Positions 27,474-36,414 of a DNA stretch of 64,000 nt are shown in pieces. The stretch is taken from contig NZ_FWXX01000002.1 of the NCBI RefSeq assembly GCF_900176475.1, positions 570,560-634,559 of the forward strand. The letters are read 5' to 3'. The notes beneath the pieces are model-generated. The model was not told where the DNA came from and did not search any database. It saw only the letters and a list, made by a program, of their open reading frames with translations. How positions within the stretch are numbered: position 1 is the stretch's first letter; the number at the start of each line of letters is the position of its first letter. The stretch comes from Tropicibacter naphthalenivorans (GTDB lineage Bacteria; Pseudomonadota; Alphaproteobacteria; Rhodobacterales; Rhodobacteraceae). The translations under genes and the position numbers were made by a program.

Positions 27474-30023
27474 ATGAAAGACGCCGCCCCCGAAACGGTT
27501 TACCTGCGCGATTACACCGCCTTTGGATGGCAGGCGCAGGACGTTCACCTGACCTTTCGTCTGGCCCCCCATGCCACGCGCGTTGTGGCGCGCATCCACT
27601 TTGCGCCCAACCCCGACGCGCCCGCGCAGGACTTTTTCCTGCATGGCGAAGAGTTAAAGCTGATCCGCGCCGCCATCGACGGCACAGAGGTGACGCCAGA
27701 GCTGACGGACAAGGGCCTGACCTGCCCCGTGCCCAGCGGGCCGTTCCTGTGGGAATGCGAGGTCGAGATTGACCCGGCCAGCAACACCGCCCTCGAAGGC
27801 CTGTACATGTCGAACGGCATGTATTGCACCCAATGCGAGGCCGAGGGCTTTCGCAAGATCACCTACTACCCCGACCGGCCCGACGTCATGAGCGTCTTTA
27901 CCGTGCGCATTGAGGGCGATGAGCCGGTCAAGCTGTCCAACGGCAATCCCGGCAAATCGGGCGATGGCTTTGCCGAATGGCACGATCCCTGGCCCAAGCC
28001 TGCCTATCTGTTTGCGCTGGTCGCGGGCGATCTGGTGAACCACCCCGGCAGCTTTACCACCGCGTCCGGTAAAAAGGTCGAGCTGAACATCTGGGTGCGC
28101 CCCGGCGACGAGGGCAAATGCGCCTTTGGGATGGAGGCGCTGAAGACCTCCATGAAGTGGGACGAAGAGGTCTATGGCCGCGAGTACGATCTGGATATCT
28201 TCAACATCGTCGCCGTGGACGATTTCAACATGGGCGCGATGGAGAACAAGGGGCTAAACGTCTTTAACTCCTCCTGCGTGCTGGCCTCGCCCGAGACCTC
28301 GACCGACGCGAATTTCGAACGGATCGAGGCGATCATTGCGCATGAGTATTTCCACAACTGGACGGGCAACCGCATCACCTGCCGCGACTGGTTCCAGCTG
28401 TGTTTGAAAGAGGGGTTGACCGTCTATCGCGACAGCCAGTTCACGTCGGATATGCGATCGAGCCCGGTCAAGCGGATCTCGGACGTGATCGACCTGCGCG
28501 GGCGGCAGTTCCCCGAGGATCAGGGGCCTTTGTCCCACCCGGTGCGGCCCGAAAGCTTTCAGGAAATCAACAACTTCTACACGGCGACCGTGTACGAGAA
28601 AGGCGCAGAGGTCATCGGGATGCTGCGCCGCCTTGTGGGGCCGGAGGCCTATTCCAAGGCGCTGGACCTCTATTTTGACCGCCACGACGGCGACGCCGCG
28701 ACCATCGAGGATTGGCTCAAGGTGTTCGAGGATGCCACGGGCCGCGATCTGACCCAGTTCAAGCGGTGGTATTCCCAAGCGGGCACGCCGCGCGTCACGG
28801 TGTCGGAGGACTGGCAGGACGGCACCTTTACCCTGACCTTCAGCCAGATGACCCCGCCCACGCCGGGCCAGGACGACAAGCAACCTCAGGTGCTGCCCAT
28901 GGCGGTCGGCCTGCTGTCCCCGAACGGCGACGAGGTGGTCCCGACGCAGGTTCTGGAGATCACGGAGGCCGAACAAAGCTTTACCTTTGAGGGGCTTGGC
29001 GCGCGACCCGTGCCGTCGATCAACCGCGAATTCTCCACCCCCATCGTGCTGGAGCGGGACAGCAGCGCCGAGGAAAAAGCCTTTCTCTTGGCGCATGACA
29101 CCGACCCCTTCAACCGCTGGGAGGCGAACCGCGCGCTCGCCCGCGACTGCGCGCTGGACATGATCCTGACCGGCGCGGGGCCCAACGTGGCGTGGCTCGA
29201 CGGGCTCGAAGCGGTGCTGCGCGACGACACGCTCGACCCCGCCTACCGCGCCCTGATGCTGGCCGGTCCCGGCGCGTCCGAGCTGGCGCAGGTGCTGCAT
29301 GAGCGCGGCCATACCCCCGACCCCGAGGCGATCTACGACATGGGCGAGACGCTGACGCAGTTCATGGCCGAACGCTGGGTCGATCTGCTGCCGAAACTGC
29401 TGGCCGAAACCCGCGTGACCGATGCCTACCGCCCCGACGCCGAGCAATCGGGCAAGCGCGCGCTGGGGGCTGCGGCCTTGTCGCTGACCACGCGGCTGGA
29501 TGGTGGGGCCGCCGCTCAAGCGCAATATGACGCCGCCGACAATATGACCCTGCAACTGACCGCGCTGATGCAGCTGGTGAAATCCGGCAACGGCGAGGCC
29601 GCCTTGCAGGCCTTTTACGACCAGTGGCAGCATGACCGGCTGGTGATCGACAAGTGGTTTGGCTTGCAAATCATGGGCTTGCCGCCGGGCCAAGCGGTCG
29701 AGCGCGCGCAGGCGCTGACCCAGCACCCGGACTTTACCATGACCAACCCCAACCGTTTCCGCGCGACCCTCGGCGCTGTGGGGGGCTATCACGCCGCTTT
29801 CCACCGCAAGGACGGGGCGGGCTATGCCTTGCTCGCGGACAAGCTGATCGCGCTCGACGACATCAACCCGCAGACCACCGCGCGCATGTGCAGCCTGTTC
29901 CAGACGTGGAAGCGCTACGACGCAGACCGCCAAGCGCTGATCCGCGCCCAGATGGAGCGCATCATGGCCAAGGACAAGCTGTCGCGCGACACCTCGGAAA
30001 TGGTCGGAAGGATGCTGTCATGA
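27474..30023 (+). CDS. pepN: Aminopeptidase N (M1 metalloprotease)
   Basis: 849-aa cytosolic zinc aminopeptidase releasing N-terminal residues from peptides. It shows the M1 substrate motif GAMENKGLN (about residue 255) and the zinc motif HEYFHNW with the downstream Glu in LKEGLTVYRD. The C-terminal part has the PepN-specific helical Ig-like/alpha domain (about 440-849), matching the Proteobacterial PepN length rather than shorter eukaryotic-type enzymes. The stop overlaps the next start (ATGA). Confidence 0.96.
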   Translation: MKDAAPETVYLRDYTAFGWQAQDVHLTFRLAPHATRVVARIHFAPNPDAPAQDFFLHGEELKLIRAAIDGTEVTPELTDKGLTCPVPSGPFLWECEVEIDPASNTALEGLYMSNGMYCTQCEAEGFRKITYYPDRPDVMSVFTVRIEGDEPVKLSNGNPGKSGDGFAEWHDPWPKPAYLFALVAGDLVNHPGSFTTASGKKVELNIWVRPGDEGKCAFGMEALKTSMKWDEEVYGREYDLDIFNIVAVDDFNMGAMENKGLNVFNSSCVLASPETSTDANFERIEAIIAHEYFHNWTGNRITCRDWFQLCLKEGLTVYRDSQFTSDMRSSPVKRISDVIDLRGRQFPEDQGPLSHPVRPESFQEINNFYTATVYEKGAEVIGMLRRLVGPEAYSKALDLYFDRHDGDAATIEDWLKVFEDATGRDLTQFKRWYSQAGTPRVTVSEDWQDGTFTLTFSQMTPPTPGQDDKQPQVLPMAVGLLSPNGDEVVPTQVLEITEAEQSFTFEGLGARPVPSINREFSTPIVLERDSSAEEKAFLLAHDTDPFNRWEANRALARDCALDMILTGAGPNVAWLDGLEAVLRDDTLDPAYRALMLAGPGASELAQVLHERGHTPDPEAIYDMGETLTQFMAERWVDLLPKLLAETRVTDAYRPDAEQSGKRALGAAALSLTTRLDGGAAAQAQYDAADNMTLQLTALMQLVKSGNGEAALQAFYDQWQHDRLVIDKWFGLQIMGLPPGQAVERAQALTQHPDFTMTNPNRFRATLGAVGGYHAAFHRKDGAGYALLADKLIALDDINPQTTARMCSLFQTWKRYDADRQALIRAQMERIMAKDKLSRDTSEMVGRMLS

Positions 30024-30763
30024 GCGGGTTGCTGATCGTCACCGGGGCAAGCGCCGGGATCGGGGCTTCCACCGCGCGCATGGCGGCCTTCAACGGCTGG
30101 AGCCGGGTGATCGTCCATTACGGCAGCGACAAGGACGGCGCGGATGAGACCGCCGCCATGGTCGAGAGCATGGGCGCGCAGGCTTATGTGGTGCAGGCCG
30201 ACGTGTCCAAACCCGCCGCCGTGGCCAAGATGTTCAAAAAGGTGTCAGAGCTGAAGCCGGGGCGCATTGGCCTGGTGAACAATGCCGGGATCGTGGCGCC
30301 CAAGGGGTCGTTGATGGACCTGACCCCGGACCGGGTGAAAAAGGTCTTTGAGGTCAATGTCTTTGGGGCCATCGAAGTGGCCCGGCAGAGTGTGCAGTTG
30401 ATGCGCGACTGGGGCAAAGGCGGCGCGATCGTCAATATCTCTAGCGCCGCGGCGCGGCTGGGCAGCGCGGGGCAATACGTCGATTACGCCGCCTCCAAGG
30501 GCGCCATTGACACGCTGACCTATGGCTTGGCCGACGAGCTGGCCCCCGAGGGCATCCGCGTCAACGCCATCCGCCCCGGCATCATCGAAACCGCGATCCA
30601 CGCCAAGGGCGGCCTGCCGGACCGCGCCGCCGAGCTTGGGCCCAGCGCGCCCTTGGGCCGGGCGGGCACCGCCGATGAATGCGCCGAGGCGATTCTGTGG
30701 CTGTTGTCAGAGAGGGCCTCTTATGTGACGCGATCCATTCTGGACGTGGCCGGGGGACGATGA
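30020..30763 (+). CDS. Short-chain dehydrogenase/reductase (SDR)
   Basis: 247 aa from the ATG at 30020, overlapping the pepN stop. Classical SDR: nucleotide motif TGASAGIG at residues 8-15, NNAGIV near 90, catalytic Ser in ISSAAARLG, and YVDYAASKG with the Tyr-Lys pair. The oxidoreductase substrate is not predictable. Position in a pepN-SDR-membrane protein operon gives no clear metabolic clue. Confidence 0.9.
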   Translation: MSGLLIVTGASAGIGASTARMAAFNGWSRVIVHYGSDKDGADETAAMVESMGAQAYVVQADVSKPAAVAKMFKKVSELKPGRIGLVNNAGIVAPKGSLMDLTPDRVKKVFEVNVFGAIEVARQSVQLMRDWGKGGAIVNISSAAARLGSAGQYVDYAASKGAIDTLTYGLADELAPEGIRVNAIRPGIIETAIHAKGGLPDRAAELGPSAPLGRAGTADECAEAILWLLSERASYVTRSILDVAGGR

Positions 30764-31185
30764 GCGATCGCTTTGCCCGTTCGGGGCGGTCATGGACGGC
30801 TTTGGTCGTGCTGGCGGCGGTCTGGGCGGCGATTTTCGCGGCATGGTTAATGCTGGACGCGGCGTGGTGGATCGTCGCGGGCTTGATCGCTGTCACCCTG
30901 CCCGCCGCGTGGGAGTTCGCCACCGCGCGGCAGGCGTGGCTATGCGTCGACGCAGATGGGCTGACGTGGGCGTCGGGACGCACCAAGGGTCAGGTTTCGT
31001 TTGAGAAAATCGACCATGTGCGGCTGGAAACCCGGCTGGATTTCAGCCCCAGGGTCCGGCTGGTTTTGACCGATGGCAAGCGCCTGCCCCTCCCCCCCGA
31101 TTGCACCCCGCCGCATGCCCAGCTTGAGCCGAAATTGCGGGCCCAAGGGCTGCGCTGCGAACGCCACCCCTTTGCCTTGCTCTAG
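30760..31185 (+). CDS. Membrane protein of unknown function
   Basis: 141 aa from the ATG at 30760 (ATGA overlap with the SDR stop, preceded by GGGGGA). Two hydrophobic helices (about 12-32 and 35-55) precede a C-terminal domain of beta character with GLTWASGRTKGQVSFEKIDHVRLETRLDF-like strands, reminiscent of PH-like bacterial domains, but no family is assigned. It is the last gene of the pepN operon. Confidence 0.75.
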   Translation: MSDRFARSGRSWTALVVLAAVWAAIFAAWLMLDAAWWIVAGLIAVTLPAAWEFATARQAWLCVDADGLTWASGRTKGQVSFEKIDHVRLETRLDFSPRVRLVLTDGKRLPLPPDCTPPHAQLEPKLRAQGLRCERHPFALL

Positions 31186-31275
31186 CCGCGCCCCATGGAG
31201 TGGTTTACATTGCGTTAACGGCCTATCGCGCTTTTTCGAGAACCGCCCTATGTTGTCCAAAGTGCCCGCGTCGGC

Positions 31276-32160
31276 ATGCCCCAAGACCAAAGTGATCCTA
31301 CAGCCATGACCATCAAAGACCGCATCGACCCGCTGATCGCTGAACGCGCCCCTTGGCTGTTTTCGGGCCGTCCCGGCACCGGGATTGCGCGCGCGGGGCT
31401 GGACGCTCTGTTGGGGTACAAGCGCACGGTCGAGATCGGCAACCAGGTCCAGCACCTGAGCGCCGATGGCATCATGGAGCACGTGGGCAAGATGCTGGCC
31501 AACCACCTGACGGTGACGGGCCTGAGCCACATTCCCAGCCACGGGGCCGCGCTGATCGTGGCGAACCACCCCACGGGGATCGCCGATGGGGTGATGCTGC
31601 ACCACCTGCTGCGCCCGATCCGCAACGACACCTATTACTTTGCCAACCACGACATCATGCGGGTGCTGCCGCAGTACTCGGAAATGATCGCCCCGGTGGA
31701 ATGGCGGCAGGAAAAGCGCAGCCACGCCAAGATGCGCGAGACCATGGCCTATACCCGCAAAGCGGTGGAAGAGGGCCGCTTGGGCGTGATTTTCCCGTCG
31801 GGCCGACTGGCGAAACGGCGGGGGCTGTCGCTGCACGAGCGGCCCTGGATGGCGTCGGCGGCGATGATCGCGCGCAAGTTCGACCTGCCGGTGATCCCGG
31901 TGAACATCCAGGCGCGCAACTCGGCGCTATTCTACCTGTTCGACCTGATCCACCCGACGCTGCGCGACATCACCCTGTTCCACGAGACATTGAACAAGGC
32001 CACGCAGCCCTATCACTTTACCATTGGCGAGCCGATCTCTCCGTCGGCGTTGCCTGCGAAATCCGAAGAGAGCATCGAGATGCTGCGCAAAGCGACGCTG
32101 GCCTTGGGCGGGCCAAAAGCGCCGGTGGTGCCCTTGCTGGGCAATCGGCGGTCGGTCTAA
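31276..32160 (+). CDS. PlsC-type acyltransferase
   Basis: 294 aa. An alternative start at 31306 would remove 10 residues. The glycerolipid acyltransferase signature appears as NHPTGIADG (the His/Asp pair of block I), followed by FPSGRLAKR (block III, normally FPEG/FPSG) and PVIPVNIQARNS. Hence probably transfers an acyl chain to a lysophospholipid or related lipid (ornithine-lipid OlsA-type or 1-acylglycerol-3-phosphate). No N-terminal membrane helix is obvious. A bidirectional terminator follows. Confidence 0.8.
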   Translation: MPQDQSDPTAMTIKDRIDPLIAERAPWLFSGRPGTGIARAGLDALLGYKRTVEIGNQVQHLSADGIMEHVGKMLANHLTVTGLSHIPSHGAALIVANHPTGIADGVMLHHLLRPIRNDTYYFANHDIMRVLPQYSEMIAPVEWRQEKRSHAKMRETMAYTRKAVEEGRLGVIFPSGRLAKRRGLSLHERPWMASAAMIARKFDLPVIPVNIQARNSALFYLFDLIHPTLRDITLFHETLNKATQPYHFTIGEPISPSALPAKSEESIEMLRKATLALGGPKAPVVPLLGNRRSV

Positions 32161-32173
32161 CACCCCGTTAAAA

Positions 32174-32200
32174 GGCGGGGTCATCCCCGCCCTTTGTGTT
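32174..32200. terminator. Bidirectional terminator
   Basis: GGCGGGG (32174-32180) / CCCCGCC (32185-32191) with TCAT loop, AAAA on the left and a T-rich right flank. It sits between the convergent acyltransferase and transglycosylase genes. Confidence 0.85.
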
Positions 32201-32968
32201 TTAGCGAATGGTCGACTGCGTGCCGATGATCGGCACCGCGCCGTGATCGGCGGCCATAACCGCATCGGGCAGGTCGGGGCCAAGTCCGTCAGGGCGGGCG
32301 ACGGGACGCAAAGACTTGCCGATCCCTTTGCAATAGTCCTGATTGCGCACCCATTCCTTCATGTCGTTGCGCTTGCGCGCGGAATGGAACGGCCCCCAAT
32401 CGGCGGCAACGCCGCGCATCTTGCGGCTGATGACCTGATCGCGCGGCACCGTGACGGCCATGATCCGCATGGCGCAGGACAGGTTATCCTCGGGGTCCTT
32501 CAGCGCTGCCCCGGTGCGCGCCTTGCATTTGTACAGCTTGGCCGTGGGCGGATAGATCTGCGTCAGACCGTACCACAGCCCGCCGCCGCCCACCGCCGTG
32601 GGCCGATGGGTGCTTTCGTGCCACGCCAAGGCAGACACAAGGCCGACCCAGAACGCCTCTCGTTCGGGGCGTGAGGCGGTGGGATAGGCCGGACAGTATT
32701 CGGCAATATCCTTGGGGACCACGTCCGGCAGGTTATTGGCATGGGTTTTAAGGCTCTTGAGGATTGCAAGGCTCCAACTCGCCTTGGTGTCCCCCCAACG
32801 GGCCTCGGGAATCGTCATCTGCCGCGCCATCGGGCGAAGCGAGACGGAAACGGCTTGCTCGGACACAGCCTGTTCAACCGCGGCAACAGGGACCTCGGCG
32901 GGGGCGGGCACGGGATTGGCCCAGGACTGCGTAGCGAGAAGCGTGGATATGGCAGCAACACGCAACAT
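32201..32968 (-). CDS. Lytic transglycosylase-like exported protein
   Basis: 255 aa with a signal peptide (MLRVAAISTLLATQSWA, cleavage before NPVP). The C-terminal domain (about 100-215) resembles an SLT lysozyme-like fold: probable catalytic Glu118 in LAWHESTHRP, then GLWYGLTQIYPPTA and the conserved NLSCAMRIM. This would cleave peptidoglycan glycan strands in the periplasm. The family call is by motif. The AVGGGGLWYGLTQI spacing is somewhat atypical. Confidence 0.75.
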   Translation of the reverse strand: MLRVAAISTLLATQSWANPVPAPAEVPVAAVEQAVSEQAVSVSLRPMARQMTIPEARWGDTKASWSLAILKSLKTHANNLPDVVPKDIAEYCPAYPTASRPEREAFWVGLVSALAWHESTHRPTAVGGGGLWYGLTQIYPPTAKLYKCKARTGAALKDPEDNLSCAMRIMAVTVPRDQVISRKMRGVAADWGPFHSARKRNDMKEWVRNQDYCKGIGKSLRPVARPDGLGPDLPDAVMAADHGAVPIIGTQSTIR

Positions 32969-33159
32969 ACCCGGAACATGGCGCGCAAATCGTAAAATTT
33001 CAACTTACGCCTACGGATAGGGGTTTGGCCGGATTGTCGCGCCCTTGCAAACAAAGCGTTTTTTGTTTCGCACCAAGCCCCGCAATGGTCCGCACAGCGC
33101 CCGCCAGATACCCGCATCCTGCCCCGATTTGGCCCAGAATCGCCGCCAAGTTAGACGTC

Positions 33160-34413
33160 ATGTCGATGTCTGAATTCATCCCCAACATGCGCTCCTTGAC
33201 CAAGGGACTGTCTGCCCGCCGCCCGCGTCTTGGCCCTCTGCCCGGTCAGGATGCGGCCGGCTCTGCGGTGCCGCCGTTGCGCCCGCGCGTTGAAATCCCG
33301 GTGCGCGAGCCGTCCCCCGAGGTCGAGGCCATTGACCGCCACCGCGCCCGCGGGTGCTTTTTGGCGCGGCAAGAGGCCTGGGACGACCTTGGCCAAGAGA
33401 TTTGCGATGCAGACGCAGCGCGCCTGTTGTCCCCCGGCCTAACGCCCGTCGCGGCCCTTTTGGCCGAAGGCGCACGGGCCGACGTGGTGGGGGCCGCCAA
33501 GGCCGCTGTCATGCGCGGAGAGCCGCGTGCCGCCATGGCTGTGCTGGGCGCTTTGGAGGTGAACCTCGACGATATGCCGGGTTGCCCGGCGATCGCCTAT
33601 GTGGTCGCCATGGCGCATGTGGATGTGGCCCACGCGTGGCGCGGCGCATCGCGGGTGCGCGATCTGGCCCCGCAGCGGCGCGACGCCTTTGACCGGCACA
33701 TGCGCGCGGCGATGGATCTGGTGGACCAATTCGACCCGTTCGAGAACGACTCGCCCCTGTGGGCCAGCGTGCGCTGTGCGGTGCTGGAGGTTGACGCCCG
33801 CCCGTCCCAGCGCGTGAGCGACGACTACGAGGACCTGATCGAGCTGTCGCCGCAGGTGCCCGACTACATGACCCGTCTGGGACGTGACCTGTTGCCGGGG
33901 CGCTTTGGCACGTGGGAGCTGCTGGATTCGCAGGCCCGGCGCCTGATCAGCCTGACGCGCGATGTGTGGGGCACGGGCGCCTACGCTTGGGTTTATATCG
34001 GTGCGCTGGAGGCCGACCCGCGTGCCGTGCGCCGCCTCGACACCGAGCTGTTCGTCGAAGGGCTGCACGAGATCCTCGAGCGCCATCCGGATCAGCACAT
34101 GGCCAACCGGCTGGCCTCCTTTGCGGGGCTGACGCTGGGCCGTACGCCGATGGAGGGCGAAAGCCTGCAACGGCTGGTGGATTGCTTTGGCTGGATCGTG
34201 CAGGACCACTTGCGCGAAATGCACCCGATGCTCTGGGCCAAAGCCCCCGTCCCCGGCCCCCCCGATCACGCAGAGCTCGAAGAGGCCGACCTGTCGCGCC
34301 GAGGCCGCGCGCGGGCGATCAGCACTTTGGCGGAATACTACGCCCCGGCGCTGGACGCCGGTCGCCGTCTGGTTTTCACCCCCGGTGGCCTACAAATGCT
34401 GAAGGGGGATTGA
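33160..34413 (+). CDS. Protein of unknown function
   Basis: About 417 aa from the ATG at 33160 (MSMSEFIPNMRSLTKG). An ATG two codons on is equally possible, and the frame stays open to 33025 without convincing coding character. It is soluble, alpha-helical in appearance, with no signal peptide or membrane segment. It has repeated helix-like blocks (ARADVVGAAKAAVMRGEPRAAMAVLGAL; HVDVAHAWRGASRVRDL), so could be a TPR-like fold. No domain is recognised. A perfect hairpin overlaps its stop. Confidence 0.75.
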   Translation: MSMSEFIPNMRSLTKGLSARRPRLGPLPGQDAAGSAVPPLRPRVEIPVREPSPEVEAIDRHRARGCFLARQEAWDDLGQEICDADAARLLSPGLTPVAALLAEGARADVVGAAKAAVMRGEPRAAMAVLGALEVNLDDMPGCPAIAYVVAMAHVDVAHAWRGASRVRDLAPQRRDAFDRHMRAAMDLVDQFDPFENDSPLWASVRCAVLEVDARPSQRVSDDYEDLIELSPQVPDYMTRLGRDLLPGRFGTWELLDSQARRLISLTRDVWGTGAYAWVYIGALEADPRAVRRLDTELFVEGLHEILERHPDQHMANRLASFAGLTLGRTPMEGESLQRLVDCFGWIVQDHLREMHPMLWAKAPVPGPPDHAELEEADLSRRGRARAISTLAEYYAPALDAGRRLVFTPGGLQMLKGD

Positions 34414-34414
34414 G

Positions 34415-34592
34415 TCACAAAAAGCCCCGGCTTTTTGTGACGGTGGGCAAGGTCATGCCTGTAAAGGCGTGACAGCCCACACCCTGTCCGCAGCGCCACC
34501 AACCGTATCCAAAAGCCCCGGCTTTTTGTGGCCGTGGGCAAGGTCATGCCTGCAAAGGCGTGACAGCCCACCCCCTTTTCCGCAGCGCCACC
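34415..34592. repeat. Two tandem hairpin-rich repeat units, the first acting as terminator
   Basis: Two copies of an about 82-base element, at 34420-34500 and 34511-34592, offset by 91-92 bases and nearly identical. Each begins with AAAAGCC-CC-GGCTTTT and contains GTCATGCCT...AGGCGTGAC enclosed by TGGGC/GCCCA. In copy 1 the first hairpin extends to a perfect 12-bp stem (34415-34426 / 34429-34440) that starts at the stop codon of the preceding gene and ends in a T run, so it can terminate it. This REP-like element accounts for most of the 335-base gap before gatB. The remainder up to 34748 is pyrimidine-rich with one palindrome. Confidence 0.8.
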
Positions 34593-34649
34593 TGCCCCTT
34601 TCCTCCCCTCGAACCCATCCAAAATCCACCTCCCTCTCCCCCCGCACCC

Positions 34650-34671
34650 AAATTCCTTATCTAAGGAATTT
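34650..34671. repeat. Perfect palindrome upstream of gatB
   Basis: AAATTCCTTA-TC-TAAGGAATTT: 10-bp arms with a 2-base loop, about 78 bases before the gatB start. It is the same core as the 9733-9754 palindrome between bamB and der, so it is a dispersed element. Confidence 0.7.
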
Positions 34672-34748
34672 GCCCCCAGCCGCGCGGGGGACTTGCCCCC
34701 AAAAGCGTCCCGCATTAGACCACCGCCAACCCTGCATAAGGAGCGGCC

Positions 34749-36266
34749 ATGCTGGATCTGACGTATGAAACCCCTAAGCCCAAGGTCATCGCGGGCGCAA
34801 AGCACGACTGGGAACTGGTCATCGGGATGGAGGTGCACGCCCAGGTCGCCTCGAAATCCAAGCTCTTTTCCGGTGCCTCCACGCAATTCGGCGCCGAGCC
34901 GAACTCGAACGTCAGCTTCGTGGACGCCGCCATGCCCGGCATGTTGCCCGTCATCAACGAATTCTGCATCGAACAGGCGGTGCGCACGGGTCTTGGCCTC
35001 AAGGCACAGATCAACCTGAAATCTGCCTTCGACCGCAAGAATTACTTCTACCCGGACCTGCCGCAGGGCTACCAGATTTCGCAGCTCTACCACCCGCTCG
35101 TGGGCGAAGGCGAAATCCTCGTGGACATGGAACCCGGCATCGCGCGCATGGTCCGCGTGGAACGCATCCACGTCGAACAGGACGCGGGCAAGTCGATCCA
35201 CGACATGGACCCCAACAACTCCTTCGTGGACCTCAACCGCACCGGCGTCGCGCTGATGGAAATCGTCAGCCGCCCCGACATCCGTGGCCCCGAAGAGGCC
35301 GCCGCCTATCTGGCCAAGCTGCGCCAGATCCTGCGCTACCTTGGCACCTGCGATGGCAACATGCAGAACGGCAACATGCGTGCGGACGTGAACGTGTCGG
35401 TCTGCCGCCCCGGCCAGTACGAAAAGTACCAGGAAACGCAGGATTTCTCGCATCTTGGCACGCGCTGCGAGATCAAGAACATGAACTCCATGCGCTTTAT
35501 CCAGATGGCGATTGATTACGAGGCCAAGCGCCAGATCGCGATCCTCGAAGCGGGTGGCACGGTGGATCAGGAAACGCGCCTCTATGACGCCGACAAGAAC
35601 GAAACCCGGTCCATGCGATCCAAGGAAGAGGCGCACGACTACCGCTACTTCCCCTGCCCGGACCTGCTGCCGCTGGAGATCGAACAGGGCTGGGTCGACG
35701 ACATTGCCGCGTCGCTCCCGGAACTGCCGGATGAGAAAAAGGCGCGCTTTGTCAACGACTTCGGTCTGTCCGAATATGACGCCAACGTGCTGACCGCCGA
35801 AGTTGTGAACGCCGCTTACTTTGAGCAGGTGGTGACCGAGTCCGGCGACGGCAAGCTGTCCGCCAACTGGGTCATCAACGAGCTCTTTGGCCGCCTGAAA
35901 AAGGACGACAAGGACATCACCGACAGCCCGGTGACCCCCGCGCAACTCGCCGGGATCATCAAGCTGATCAAGTCCGACGCCATTTCCGGCAAGATCGCCA
36001 AGGACGTGTTCGAGATCGTCTACACCGAAGGCGGCGACCCCGAGCAGATCGTCGAAGCGCGCGGTCTCAAGCAGGTCACCGACACCGGCGCGATCGAGGC
36101 AGCGGTCGATGAGATCATCGCGGCCAACCCCGCTCAGGTGGAAAAAGCCAAGCAAAACCCGAAACTTGCAGGCTGGTTTGTGGGTCAGGTGATGAAAGCC
36201 ACCGGCGGCAAGGCCAACCCCAAGGCGGTGAACGAGATCATCGCGCAAAAGCTGGCCGAAAGCTAA
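34749..36266 (+). CDS. gatB: Asp/Glu-tRNA amidotransferase subunit B
   Basis: 505 aa, full family length. GatB with GatA and GatC converts misacylated Glu-tRNA(Gln) and Asp-tRNA(Asn) to the amide forms. Signatures: [13 protein letters not shown] at the N-terminus, [12 protein letters not shown], the catalytic-core [14 protein letters not shown], and a C-terminal helical GatB/YqeY domain ending [19 protein letters not shown]. The ATG at 34749 follows AAGGAG (34738-34743). Confidence 0.97.
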   Translation: MLDLTYETPKPKVIAGAKHDWELVIGMEVHAQVASKSKLFSGASTQFGAEPNSNVSFVDAAMPGMLPVINEFCIEQAVRTGLGLKAQINLKSAFDRKNYFYPDLPQGYQISQLYHPLVGEGEILVDMEPGIARMVRVERIHVEQDAGKSIHDMDPNNSFVDLNRTGVALMEIVSRPDIRGPEEAAAYLAKLRQILRYLGTCDGNMQNGNMRADVNVSVCRPGQYEKYQETQDFSHLGTRCEIKNMNSMRFIQMAIDYEAKRQIAILEAGGTVDQETRLYDADKNETRSMRSKEEAHDYRYFPCPDLLPLEIEQGWVDDIAASLPELPDEKKARFVNDFGLSEYDANVLTAEVVNAAYFEQVVTESGDGKLSANWVINELFGRLKKDDKDITDSPVTPAQLAGIIKLIKSDAISGKIAKDVFEIVYTEGGDPEQIVEARGLKQVTDTGAIEAAVDEIIAANPAQVEKAKQNPKLAGWFVGQVMKATGGKANPKAVNEIIAQKLAES

Positions 36267-36287
36267 GCTGACCGCGCAGGACGGAGG

Positions 36288-36319
36288 GGCCCCAAGGAGC
36301 GATCCTTTGGGGCCTTTTT
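36288..36319 (+). terminator. Rho-independent terminator after gatB
   Basis: GGCCCCAAGGA (36288-36298) / TCCTTTGGGGCC (36303-36314) with one bulge, followed by TTTTTC, 22 bases after the gatB stop. Confidence 0.92.
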
Positions 36320-36414
36320 CTTTGCCCGCGCAGGATGTGGCGAAAAGGTTAACCTCGCCAAGAACCTGTCCCCGCCCGCTTGCCCGGCCCGATGACGCGC
36401 CTTAGCGTCCCGGC

